From: Fulvia fulva
Taxonomy: Eukaryota > Ascomycota > Dothideomycetes > Mycosphaerellales > Mycosphaerellaceae
Direction: 5' to 3'
Assembly: GCF_020509005.1 (NCBI RefSeq)
Contig: NC_063016.1
Location: 5,580,001-5,644,000 of the forward strand
Length of the DNA stretch: 64,000 bases
Shown here: positions 11,146 through 22,200 of the stretch, one piece after another
Layout of the letters: each line of letters starts with the position of its first letter
How positions within the stretch are numbered: position 1 is the stretch's first letter
Notes under the pieces: model-generated
What the model was told of the DNA's origin: nothing
Seen by the model: the letters and a program-made list of their open reading frames with translations, nothing else
Database searches by the model: none
Made by a program: the position numbers and the translations under genes

Positions 11146-14100
11146 TGCCTCACACCAACAAGCTAACCATCATTCAGTACAATGTCAATAAAAGCAAGGA
11201 CAAGGTCCAGAGGAGCTTCCTGTAAGCCCTGGACCCAGAGGTACACCACATTGTGGCAATACAAGAACCATGGATCAGCCCACATACTAGAATCCCCTCA
11301 ACAGTGAAGAGCCCAGAGTTTCACTCAGTGGTCAACAGAACAGAGGGAGTCCCAAGGTCCTGCATCTACATCAGCAAGAAGGTGTCAACTGAGGACTGGC
11401 AAGCCTTGCCAAGGGCTGACAGGGACATTACCATAATACAACTAACGACATCACATGGCCAGATCCTGGTCCATAGTGTGTATAACCCACCCCCAGAGTC
11501 TAGGAGTAGCACACAGCATACACATTGGAAAGACTTCCAGAGGCAATAAGTCAACAAGCCCAGAATATAGTGGTTGGGGACTTCAACCTCTATCACCCAA
11601 CATAGGGATCAGACTTCTCCCCAGCACACCACTTCCTAGCAGGCAGGCTTATTAGCCAGATGGAGACAGCCCAGCTAGGCCTAGTCACACCAAAGGGAAC
11701 AGAAACATGGGCAAGAAACAACAGCTCTAGCACACTAGACCTGTGTTTTATGTCCCATGCCCTGACACAGAACGTGGAGAGTTGCAAAGTAAGCAGCCAC
11801 CTTGAGTCCTCATCGGATCACCTCCCAATCCAGACGGACATCCAGCTCACGGTTGAGGAAGAAAGGGAGCCAGAAGAGAAGCTCAACTGGAAAAAGGCCG
11901 ACTAGTCACTAGTGCAGGAACAGCTAGAGGGTGAACTTGAATGGGTGAACATAGACAACTTGTACACAACAGAGGGGATTGACCAGGCTGCCACACAACT
12001 GGCGCCAGCTATAGAGAGAGCAGCCCAAGCCCACATACCTAAGAAGAGGTGGTCACTATACCAGAAGACATACTGGACACATGAATGCACAACTAAGGTC
12101 AAGGACGCAAGAAGGGCAAGGAGAAGATGGGAGCAACAACGTACCCAGGCCAATTGGGAGACCTATAACAATGCCTGCCAAGCCAAGAAAGCACAGATTA
12201 GCAGGGACAAACAGCAAGAATGGAGGTCTACTATTGGGATGATCACAGAACATCCAGAACAAATCTGGAGGCTAGCTAAGTGGGCAAGGAAGCCCGAAGA
12301 TGAGAAGAACTCCCTACCCCAGTTTCCCCCAATACAAGACCAGAGAGGACAGGTGCAAACCACTCTTAAGGGGAAGGCAGAGGCATTTACAAGCCATTTC
12401 TTTGGGACCTAGGTGGGGGCAGACCTCAGCAACATCCCAGGAGCTCACATCCCACAACCAAGAGAGGCTAGCTGGCATGTAGATGCTAAGGAGATTGAGG
12501 GAGTCATTAAGAAACTCGAGGAAAACAAGGCCCTAGGCCCGGACAAGATCCCCAACTGCTACCTGAAGGCATGTAGAGACCCTATCACCCCAGTACTGGC
12601 ACCAATCTTCACCCAATGTATGGCACAAGGCTATTGCCTAGGGATCTTCAAACAATCTCTCACATATGTCCTAAGGAAACCCCAGAAAGAGGACTACACC
12701 AAACTAAAGTCATATAGGCCAATTGCATTGCTGAACACAATAGGAAAGCTCCTTGAAAAGATCATTGCTCAGAGGCTTATAGAGATTGTGGAGGAACATA
12801 ACCTCCTCCTAGCAACACAGATAGGGGGCAGGAGAAAGAGATCCACCCTTATAGCAGTAGAGCTAATTACAGAACAGATAAGACACATCTAGCACTATGG
12901 CAACAATAGAGTAGCATCACTGCTCTCACTTGACATATCAGGAGCCTTCGACAATGTCTCCTACACTAGGCTCATCCACATCCTAAAACAGAAGGCTATT
13001 CTAACATAGATCGTCACATTTGTGCAATCATTCCTCCAAAACAGAACATCCCAAATCCTCCTTAGAACCTACAAGGCCCCATAGACACTAATAGCACGCA
13101 CAGGGATCCCACAAGGATCCACACTCTCACCAATCCTCTTCCTCCTCTTTGTAGGAGACCTAAGGCCACTCCTGGAGACAACACACACTACAGCATCAGG
13201 ATTTGTAGATGACACAAACATCCTAGCATAGTCAGACTCTATAGAACACAACTGCAACCTCCTCGAGGAAAGACATAAACAGTGCGAGAAATGGGCCAGG
13301 GAACACGGGGCAAAATTTGCACTAGACAAGTACTAGCTTATCCACTTCAGCAGGGCAAAGACAAAACACAATTTGCAGGCAACAGTACAGATCTAGGGCT
13401 TTGAAACTCACCCTACACAGGAACTCAGGGTCCTAGGGATATGGCTGGACCCAAAGCTTAGCTGGGGTCCACAGGTGAAGAAGGCTTAGGCAAGAGCAGA
13501 CACAAACAGACAGTCTATAGAAAGGCTTACAGCCTCCACATAGGGCGCAACCTTCTCTAAGGCAAGGATCATGTACAAGGCTATTGTCAAACCTGCAATG
13601 ATGTATAGAGTAGCAGTCTGGGCAGCAGCAAAGCACACCCTAAAGAGGATTAAGGAACCCCTTAACAGAGCCCAAGCAGCCTGCCTGAAGAGAGTACTTG
13701 GGGCCTACAAGTCAACTCCCTACAAGACATTGGAAATGGAGTCAGGAACTGCTCCTATCAAAGAATACCTCCAAGGCCTAAGGAGCCAATATGCAGGCAG
13801 GACATCTGTATACTAAGTACAGGGAGCCATCTAAGCAGCCACACTGAAGATCAGAACCCAATGTACAAGGAAGAGGAGACCTAACAGGCCACACATGATC
13901 CCACAAAAGGAAAGAGACCTTGCAACATTTCAAGAGATCACGGCAGCCCTTGAACAAGGGGAGGCCCACAGAGGCCAAGCCAGCTCAAGAGACAAAGACA
14001 AGAAGAAACAAAGCCAAGCTGAGCAAATTGCAGGATACCTCTAGGAAAAGAACTGGAGCTAATAGCACGTAAGACTAGGGGCCCCACTAGCAGCACGAAC

Positions 14101-14554
14101 ATTTAGAAGGTACAACTACCACATCTACAAGGACCTGAAGAGGGCAGAAGCAAGTATAGCCATCCAGATCCGTTCTAAGCACATTGGGCTTAGGGCATAC
14201 TTGCATCAAAGAAGAGTCCCAGGACATGAATCCAAGAGCTGCCTATGTGGCTACCTGTCCTAGAACCCGGAGCACATGGTCCTAGTCTACAAGGAGTGGG
14301 TCAGAGGGAGGAGTCTATAGAGAGCAAAGGCAAGAGATAGGCAGTACCAAGCCATTATCAAGAACAAACGAGACATATAAAGGGTAACAAGGTGGATCCT
14401 GTCGGAGAACTACCTTGAATAGTTCTCTCTTACAGTGGAAATAGAGAGATGGATTGAGAAGAGGGAGGAAGAGAGAAAGGAGGAGGAGATAAGGAGGAGG
14501 ATAGAGGAACAGGGAATGAAGAGGAGGACAGAGCTAGGGCCGCGGGCAAGGTAG
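11145..14554 (+). pseudogene. LINE-D ORF2 (endonuclease and reverse transcriptase)
   Basis: About 1136 codons. The APE-type endonuclease at 11160-11860 shows IIQYNVNKSKD, AIQEPWIS, VVGDFNLYHPT and SSDHLPI. The reverse transcriptase spans about 12500-13400 and includes KSYRPIALLNTIGKLLEK, SLDISGAFDNVSY, TGIPQGSTLSPILFLLF and FVDDTNIL at 13202-13225, with both catalytic Asp kept. A C-terminal CLCGYLS...EHMVL.C knuckle follows near 14240-14290. No RNase H domain was recognised. One frameshift lies between about 11505 and 11549, because the sense moves to the third frame there, and several in-frame TAG codons are present (for example in LA*SDSIE near 13230). It is dead but close to its active ancestor. 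Confidence 0.88.
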
Positions 14555-14768
14555 TCATAGGGTAACAACTATGACACTAGCGTACCCTAAAGAGAGGAAA
14601 ACGGGAAGAACAAGAGAAGGACAAATCTAAGGAGAGGAAGAGGAGGTTTTCACCCGTTACTCGGGTTTCCTACCTACATAAAGATACTCTATAGCGAGAG
14701 ACCTGTATAGGCTAAGAGGCACTAAAACAGGCAAATGAATAATCTATCTATATATATATTCTAGATAG

Positions 14769-14937
14769 TTAGATATACCCCTATCAGCTTTCTACATACT
14801 TTAGTAGATTGCTCGAAACATTACTAAATACGGCGCATTCGACGGCGCGTATTAAGAGCAACTTAGGAACGTATAAAGCAACTGTCCGCACCGGATACCT
14901 ATCGAGATACACAGCTCCAAAGCTGGCCTATTATAAC
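14769..14937. other. Right flank of LINE-D, no gene seen
   Basis: Mixed, only partly RIP-like sequence that was contiguous with 9607-9757 before LINE-D inserted. No coding or RNA feature recognised. Confidence 0.3.
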
Positions 14938-15041
14938 GTTCTTATCCGAACATACCGCCGGCTTGGCGCTTAGCTTTATATTTAGAGTTTTCTTAGGTAG
15001 CTTTTCTATATCTTAGATTCACACTCGCTAAGGTTCTTATA
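14938..15041 (+). repeat. 104-bp dispersed repeat, copy 1
   Basis: Starts gttcttatccgaacat and ends aaggttcttata. It matches 41685-41788 along its whole length, in the same orientation, with a few C/T and G/A differences. Flanks differ at both sites. The start contains an inverted pentamer (tgttc/gaaca), complete only in the second copy. It may be a very short LTR or a solo terminal piece; no TSD was found. Confidence 0.75.
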
Positions 15042-15742
15042 TCTAGTAGCTTCCCTTCCTTTTAGCCTTTCTATCAGGTTGAATTAGTCTATAAGTGAAT
15101 CTCCTAAGCTATAAGTCTCTAACTTACGGCTTAGTCGGACCTTAGTACTAAAGCTAAGCGAGGTAACCTTACTAACCTTATCTTAGCTCCTACAAACGGG
15201 GCGGGCTACTTAAACCTTTAGTATAGAGGACACTAACTAACACCCTAATTAAGGCGGTTATTACCTACCGGATTGGTAAGGTTTTGCTACTTATCTAGTC
15301 GGAGAGGGCCTAGCCTATAGTCGCGCCCTAGGCAATAACTACGCGGCTTAGCCTACTAGCCTAAACGACACCTTTAGGGCCACTTAGGCTATACCCCTAG
15401 CTACTCGGTCGTACCGCCGCCCTAACCGCGATAGCGACGCGGAGATAGATAGGGCGGACTACCTAGACGAAGATGACTTCGGCCTATATAACGAGCTAGC
15501 TAGTAGAGGTAAGGCGCCTAGGATAGGGGATCCCCCTGTTCTAAAGTCTAACGCTTAGAACAACGAGTACCTTAACTAGATATCGTCTATTAGAGCCTAG
15601 ATTAGCCTAAATAAGAAATGGATTATTAAACGACGCCTTTCCGACCTAGAGAAACTAGAGCTCGTTAGTAGCTTCGTCGGTAGCGACTTTAACTAGTTAT
15701 AGTTTAAAGCTATCGAAGAAACGCGCCTAAAACCCCCTTATC
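15042..15742 (+). pseudogene. Decayed coding remnant, unclassified
   Basis: RIP-mutated sequence with a readable plus-strand stretch at about 15430-15742 once TAG is read as Q: an acidic patch (DRADYLDEDDFGLYNELASR), then a charged helical region (RRLSDLEKLELVSSFVG). It could be the gag of gypsy-2, whose zinc knuckle and pol start at 22201 beyond gypsy-1 and the LINE-B tail, but no gag motif is decisive. It ends at the gypsy-1 LTR. Confidence 0.4.
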
Positions 15743-16261
15743 TATTAGGGCGAGAGCCTGGCCTATAAGATATAAGAATAAAAGCGAGAATACAGGTGCG
15801 AAGTGCAGATATAAAGGGTATAGTATGATTGCTACACAAAACGAAAGACGAAGAAAGTAAGAGAGGCCTAGGGAAGGCTAGATATTTATACGCGACCCTC
15901 GCGAGTACGTGTCCCCGTATTAATAGGGCTAACCCGTACGAAGCCGCGCTTAGTAGCTTTGCTCAAAACCTTATTCTAACCTGCCCTACGTTCCGAGTCT
16001 TCTACGTGCTTCTTCTAGGGTCTAGCGTAGTCGCGGGTGCTCGCGGGAGTGCCGTGAGTTATATAGTCACGAGCCGAAGTGAATCTGTCAAGGTTTAGTA
16101 GAGGGGTGAATTTGGAGGGCTAGGTCCCGTAGTAAATATTACGGGGTATATGATTCTTAGCGCTTATACACTAAGCTAGACTGTCACTTCTTAACGACTT
16201 CTAAGCACTCTAAGGCTCTTCTGTCCCTACCTTCTGTACACTCTATAGGGAGACTATAACA
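15743..16261 (-). repeat. Gypsy-1 LTR, 3' LTR of the minus-strand element
   Basis: A 519-bp LTR. In element orientation it begins TGTTATAGTCTCCC, and it is preceded by a polypurine tract (aggggggctac, plus-strand 16262-16275 complement). Its other end reads tattaggg on the plus strand, as expected if TG was changed to TA by RIP. It pairs with 21527-22045 at the same length, with about 25 differences, nearly all transitions. An 89-codon frame (15829-16098) runs antisense inside it. Confidence 0.9.
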
Positions 16262-19200
16262 GTAGCCCCCCTAAACAAAGCTAAGTTCCTACGAAGCCGT
16301 AGTAGTTCTACATATCGAGGATGTTCAGCTTTAGTACTAGGCCTAGGCCTAATGTTATAGTCGATATACTATTAGTAAGCCCCGTCGAAGAGCTTAGATT
16401 CGAAGAGCCTACCGATGTTGACTTCTAGGCCGTCTACGCGGGCGTAGTATTCTTCGATTTCTTAACGATTAAAGATGATATGTTAGGTACGTTCCTATAA
16501 GGTATCCTACTTAGGGCAACCTTGCTATTCGACTTTACACTTGATCGGCGGTAGTCCTTTAACGTCGTTAGGCTCTACGCGGATTCCCCGGATCTTACGG
16601 ACGGTATAGTCGTCAGAAGGTAGGTTAATAGGCTCGTCGACTTCTACTTGATCGGGAGGACCTAGTATGTCTTGGTTTTGGTTCGGGAATAGGTCCTTAG
16701 CCGACGGCCGAAGGCGTACGGGATAGAAGACGTCGTAGATCTTTATATTCGTAGGAAGAGCTAGACGGTAGGCGTATAAACTAATACGCTCGGTGATCTC
16801 AAAAGGACCTAGGTTCTTCTAGCTCAGCTTCTTAGAGGGGCGGTCCGTCTTAATGTTCTTAGAGTTAAGGTAGACTATATCGCCTACTTAGTAGTCGGAA
16901 GCTAGCTAGCGACGACGATTAGCTTAATCCTCGTAGATTGCTTATACGTACATTATCTCGTCGTGGACTTCTTTATAGATCTATAAGAGTATAGTAGCGA
17001 ACTCGTCTACTGTTTGCTCGTTTACGTCTTCGGTAGGCGGGAGAGGCTCTTCTAGTTCTATACCTATACGAGGGTAGTAACCTCTCGTAGTATAGAAGGG
17101 AGAGTAGCTAGTAGTCTCCGAGTCCTAGTTACGAGTAGCGAACTCTACCGTAGGGATATACTAAGGCCAATCCTTTTAGTAGTAGTCGACGAAGTAACGA
17201 AGGACCTACTCGAGGATAGCGTTCGTAATTTCGGTCTAGCCGTCGGTCTGTAGCTAAAAACTAGTCGAGAGGTTATGCTTGATACCTAGGATAGTATATA
17301 GACGTTTCTAGAAGTACGAGATAAACTAGGTGCCCCTATTAGAGGTGATACTATCCGGGAGGCCTTAAAAGCGCTAGACGAATTCGTAGAATAAGCGAGT
17401 AGTCTCCTTTACGGTTATACTCTAGTACGGGATTATATACCGGTCCTTAGAGTGCCGGTCTACGATTACTAGAAGGGCCTTTACTTTTACGCCGCTAAAG
17501 GTCTTACCGTAAGGAAGATCGGTGATAAAGTCTATCGTAATGTGCTTCTACGGACGATTAGGAGCCGGGAGAGGGTACAAGAGACCGTAGGGGCGGTAGC
17601 GGTTAGCTTTAGCTCTTCGGTAAGTAGCGTAGTTTAGTACGTAGCGGCGGACGTCCTTCTAGGAATACGGCCACTAGTAATACCTAGCGAGGAGCTTATA
17701 GGTCTTAGCTACGCCTAGGTGACCCCTAGAGGCGGAGTCGTAGACGATTTAAAGAATCTTAGCTCGGATATTAGAGCCTTCGGGCTACGGTACGTAAAGC
17801 TTCTTACGGAAGTAGACGACACCTTCCTAGAGCTCGTACTCGGACAGCGAGAAGCCCGGGAATGTCCTCGCGCCAGATTTAAGGGCCTGAACTAACTCTT
17901 AGGCGTCTAGGTCGGTATCGTACGCTATTCGTACTCGTGCTATAATGCCTTCGGGCTGCTCCTTATTATTAAACCCCTTAAAGTCTAATTCGGATAAGCC
18001 GTCGGTCGTTACTAAGCCCTCTTTATCGTCGTTCAAGTCCTTAGCGTCCGAGGCGTATTCTTCAGGCTCGGATTCATCGTCACTCTCGTTAAGGTAGGTA
18101 GGAGCGAGCACGAGAGTAGTAAAGGAAGCGGCGAGCGTAGGCTAGCCGTTCGATAGGTACTCTTAAAGCTCGGAAGAGAGGTTATACTCTTTAATGACTT
18201 GTTGCTCTACGATTTGCCGGCCCCCTCTTCGATCAACTAGAGAGTCACTAGGGCGGCGGGTAAGGGCGTCGGCTATCGAGTTGGCCTTACCGGGCGTATA
18301 CGAGATTATAAAGTTGAACCGGGAGAGGAACTCGCTCTAGCGGGCCTAGCGACGATTAAGCAGCTTGCTCTTTATAAAGTAGACGAGGTTCTTATGGTCG
18401 GAGCTTACTTAGACGGGCATAGCAGAGCCTTCGAGCTCGGGGCGCTACTCTTTAAAAGCTTTGACGATAGCGAGAAGCTCCTTATCGTAGATCTCGTAGT
18501 TATACTCCGTGGCGGTCATCTTCTTAGAGAGGAAGGCGATAGGTAACTAGGGGGATTCAGGCGAGCGGCGTTATAGCAGGACACCGCCTACTACGCCGTC
18601 GGATACGTCGGTCTGTATACGGGTCTCTAGTTCGAAATCGAAGTGCTATAGAAGCGGGTTCTTAATAAACTTCGCTTTAAGTAAGTTAAAAGCCTCCTAG
18701 TATTCGTCGGTCTAGGCAAACTTCTCACCTCTACGCGTAAGCTTCGTTAAAGGGCGTACTACGCCCGAGAATACGTAGATAAAGCGGCGGTAGAAGTTAG
18801 TAAAGCCTAGGAAACCCTAGACCTCCTTAACGTTCGTAGGAGTATCCTATTCGACGATAGCGTTAATCTTCTCGTAGTCTATCTTAATGCCGTCTACGGT
18901 GATAATTAAACTAAGGAACTTGACTTCGGTCTTCTCAAACTCGTACTTGTCGATGTCGAGCTACAAGCCGGCGTCTACGAGCTTCTAAAGGACCTTATAG
19001 ACGTGCTCGCGGTGCTCCTCCTTAGTCTCGCTATAGACTAGGATGTCGTCGATATAGGCAGTATAGAACTGATCGAGGAACTCTTAAAGGATGTCGTTAA
19101 TAAAGTTCTAGAAGGTACTAGGCCCGTTACAAACGCCGAAGGGTATAACGAGCGACTTGAATAGCCCGTAGCGAGTACGGAAGGCTATAAGATACTCGTA

Positions 19201-20300
19201 TCCTTCTACTATTCGTAACTTGTTAAACGTAGCGATAACATCGAGCTTAGTAAAGTACTTGGCCTTAGAGAGGCGCTCGAGCGTCTCCTAAATCAACGGT
19301 ATTAGGTAGCGGTTCTTCTTTATAATAGCGTTTAAGCCTCGGTAGTCTACGTAGAAGCGTAGGCTACCGCCGGGCTACTTAATAAACATGACGGGACTAC
19401 TAGCGCTAGAACGGCTCGCTCGAATAAACCCCTTCTTTAGGTTCTCTTCGAGGTATCTCTTAAGGACGATAAGCTCTTCTCGGGACATAGAATATAGCGG
19501 TCCGAATGGTGTCTCTACACCTTCTTCTAGCTTAATCTTGTGGTCGTAAGGGCGATAAGGAGGCAGCTCGTCTACGGCTTTAGTATCGAATACGTAGAGG
19601 ATATAGTATACTTAAGGAGGGACCTTCGTAGCAGGGTCGGTAGGTATACGCTTCTTATCGAGCTTCTCGAGGGCGATGTCGATATCGCGGAGAGAGGCGG
19701 CGAAGACTTGAGCTTTAGGATGCTTAGTAGTAGTAGTGAAGGTAGCGGCGTTCACCTAGAAGACCTTAGTATACTTAGGACCGCGCTAAGGCGGCGGAGA
19801 AGGCGGAGGTGCCGGAGGAACTTCTAGAGGGAAGCTAATAGTAAGGGAAGTCTAGTCGATAATAGGTCGGTGTCGTCTAAACTAGGGGAGGCCGAGGATA
19901 AACTTTTGATACGGTAGGGACGTAAGGAAGCTAGTGATCGACATACGCTTGCCTCCGAGGGTGATTGACGTGTATATAACATAAGTAATCTTACTAGTAG
20001 TAGTCTCCGTGTCGTTAAAGAGTTCAAGGGTACGAGGGTACTTTAGTTCCTAGGGTTCGAGGTTAAGAGAGGTCGCGAGTTTATAGTCTATAAAAGACTC
20101 GCCTAGTGCGCCAGTGTCTATAAGAGTGAGATTGGAAGAAGAGAGTTTCTTTAAGCCGATATTTATATTCGTAACGAACGGTTTATAAGCGTAGTCCTTG
20201 CCCGTCTTGTCGTATAGGTCTAGCGATACTATATTGATCCTTAACTTCTTTCCTCTCTTTACTTTCGGTAAATATTATTCTTAGTCTTTATCGCGTCGAT
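16262..20300 (-). pseudogene. Gypsy-1 pol (protease, RT, RNase H, integrase)
   Basis: Ty3/gypsy polyprotein remnant on the minus strand, in the order PR, RT, RNase H, INT. A protease LIDTGALGESFIDY motif lies near 20070-20125. RT lies at about 18850-19450, with the YIDD box at 19045-19056 and the YAIVEFQ-like neighbourhood intact enough to recognise. RNase H lies at about 18300-18700. A Glu/Asp-rich linker (ESDDESEPEEYASD) at 17899-18111 leads into integrase at about 16700-17850. Stops are almost all TAG/TAA where Q or W is expected, from RIP. The first small ORF blocks in this strand (17899-18111, 19824-20027) are surviving open pieces, not genes. The domain order places integrase last, as in Metaviridae-type elements. 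Confidence 0.85.
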
Positions 20301-21526
20301 TTCATCGCGTCGATAAGGAAGACCTAGGCTTTTTCCTACTTAGCGGGAGTAGTAGGAGTAGGCTCGATAGCGCCGATAGCGCCGCGAACCGGGTTATAGG
20401 CGTTACGGGTAGCGAGCTACGGACAGTTAACTACGATATAGCCTAGACCGCCGTAGTAGGTATAGAGTCCGGCCTAGCGACGGCGAAGCTTCTCTTCGGG
20501 AGTAAGCTTACCGTTAACGAGGCCCTAGACTCGAGGGACGGCGGTACTAGCGCTAAGATCTATAGCGTTACCTATAGAGACGGGAGGGAGAGCCGTAGGA
20601 GCGGCGGCGCCTAGTAGAGTAGCGAAGTGGCTTCCGGGACTACGAGGCTAACGACCTTAAGAACGGGAAGCGAGGAGAGAGGCGGTGTGTTTTATGTTAG
20701 AGTCGAGGCGCTAGTAGGTCTCGACGAGCTTACGGAAGCTTATAGTACTAACGTCCTTGTCCTCGAGGGCTCGAAGAAGCTCTACTAACAAACCACGGCG
20801 GAGAGTGCTCTTCTTAGTCTCTTCGTTATAGCCGGTAAACCCGATGTCGCGGTTAAAGGCCGCGAGGTACTCGGTGAAGCTCTTGTTCTTCTAGAGGAGG
20901 TTGTAGATAGCGTTCTAGGCGGTAGCTCTACGGTCTAGATTACTAAAGGCAGTACGGAGGTCCTATATTAAGGTAAGGACGTCTAGGCAGCCGATAGTCT
21001 ACGTAGCGTTATCGATGTAGTGTTATACCTAAGCCGCGGCGTCTCCCCGAAGGAGAGAGAAGACGTACGTGACTTTGTCCTTCTCTTACGGAAAGTGGTC
21101 GGTATTAGCTAATAGCTTAATAGTGAGCTGTGTCTTAAATGCCTTAAACTTACTCTTATTGCCGTCGAACTCGTCTAGGTCGTTGACCTTCTTAGAGAAG
21201 TACTAGCGGCGGTTATCGTCGGCGTACGGGGCGAGGTTCTAGAAGGTGTTTATAATACCTTAAAGGTATGTTACTTAGTTGTTCGCTTGCTCGACCTACT
21301 AGGCGGTCTCGCGGAAAGAGGAGACGGTGCGGTTAATAAGAGCGTAGGCGGTGTCGGGGTTAGCGTTTGCCTAGGCACCGAAGGTAGCGGCGTTCGAGAA
21401 GGGGATATTAGTCTACTCGCTAAAGTAGAATAGAGTGTCCTAGTTGTCGAGGTTGACACCTCAATCGGTGGCGTGGTCACCTATAAGGATGACTCGAGTA
21501 GTTGACAGTTTGTTAGTCTTTCGTAA
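20301..21526 (-). pseudogene. Gypsy-1 gag remnant
   Basis: Capsid/nucleocapsid region between the 5' LTR (21527-22045) and the protease. Open pieces remain (for example 21271-21480). Translation shows the retrotransposon gag pattern FDGNKSKFKAFKTQL near 21130-21170, followed by FSLLRGDAA and FTEYLAAFNRDIGFTGYNEE near 20830-20890. The zinc knuckle near 20430-20490 is destroyed, with at least one Cys changed to Tyr by G-to-A. It was probably fused to pol or read in the same frame; this cannot be resolved because of the stops. Confidence 0.75.
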
Positions 21527-22045
21527 TATTAGGGCGAGAGCCTAGCCTATAAGATATAAGGGTGAAAGCAAGAATATAGGTACGAAGTGTAGATATAAAG
21601 GGTGTAGTATAATTGCTACACAAAACGAAAGACGAAGAAAGCAAGAGAGGCCTAGGGAAGGCCAGATATTTATACGCGACCCTCGCGAGTGCGTATCCCC
21701 GCATTAATAGGGCTAACCCGTACGAAGCCGCGCTTAGTAGCTTTGCTCAAAACCTTATTCTAACCTACCCTACGTTCCGAGTCTTCTACGTGCTTCTTCT
21801 AGGGTCCAGCGTAGTCGCGGGTGCTCGCGGGAGTGCCGTGAGTCACATAGTTACGAGCCGAAGTGAATCTGTCAAGGTTTAGTAGAGGGGTGAATTTGGA
21901 GGGCTAGGTCCCGTAGTAAATGTTACGGGGTATATAATTCTTAGCGCTTATACACTAAGCTAGACTTTTACTTCTTAACGACTTCTAAGTACTCTAAGGC
22001 TCTTCTGTCCCTACCTTCTATACACTCTATAGGGAGACTATGACG
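21527..22045 (-). repeat. Gypsy-1 LTR, 5' LTR of the minus-strand element
   Basis: A 519-bp partner of 15743-16261. It starts tattaggg on the plus strand and ends actatgacg, where the other LTR ends actataaca. Its final base differs and it abuts the LINE-B tail at 22046 directly. Flanking pentamers (ttatc left of the first LTR, cctaa right of this one) do not match, so no TSD is preserved. The antisense 89-codon frame is repeated at 21613-21882. Confidence 0.88.
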
Positions 22046-22200
22046 CCTAACAAGGGAAATTTAAGACGACAACTAGGAGGAAAAGATAGGCAGGAAGGAG
22101 GAGGGATTTTTACTAATAAGGTTTCCCCTCTATATATACAAAAACAATATAGCTATATAGGCCAAAGGGCACTATAACAGCTTAATGAAATATCTATCTA
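22046..22200 (+). mobile_element. LINE-B 3' tail, extremely 5'-truncated
   Basis: About 155 bp matching the last part of LINE-B at 46316-46470 (starting cctaacaagggaaattt, ending gcttaatgaaatatctat), with RIP differences. Only the 3' untranslated region is present. It lies exactly between the gypsy-1 LTR and the gypsy-2 zinc-knuckle region. A TSD could not be identified because the left flank is the LTR end. Confidence 0.85.

Larger units (their letters stand above)
9758..14768 (+). mobile_element. LINE-D, near full-length non-LTR retrotransposon
   Basis: A 4979-bp Tad/MGL-type LINE (9774-14752), plus strand, flanked by 16-bp direct repeats tatatattctagatag at 9758-9773 and 14753-14768. It has a short 5' leader, ORF1, ORF2, a roughly 200-bp 3' region and a tail ending aataatctatcta. 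The two ORFs overlap by one base (ORF1 stop TAA and ORF2 start ATG share an A at 11143-11147), as in elements that use termination-reinitiation. RIP is light: most CA/TG remain but several in-frame TAG codons and frameshifts have accumulated. It inserted into the low-RIP island, separating 9607-9773 from 14769-14937. Confidence 0.93.

Noticed and set aside
15829..16098. An 89-codon frame repeated in both gypsy-1 LTRs (also 21613-21882), antisense to the element
   Set aside because: Its presence in both LTRs follows from LTR identity. It lacks any known domain and a signal peptide, so I treat it as chance.
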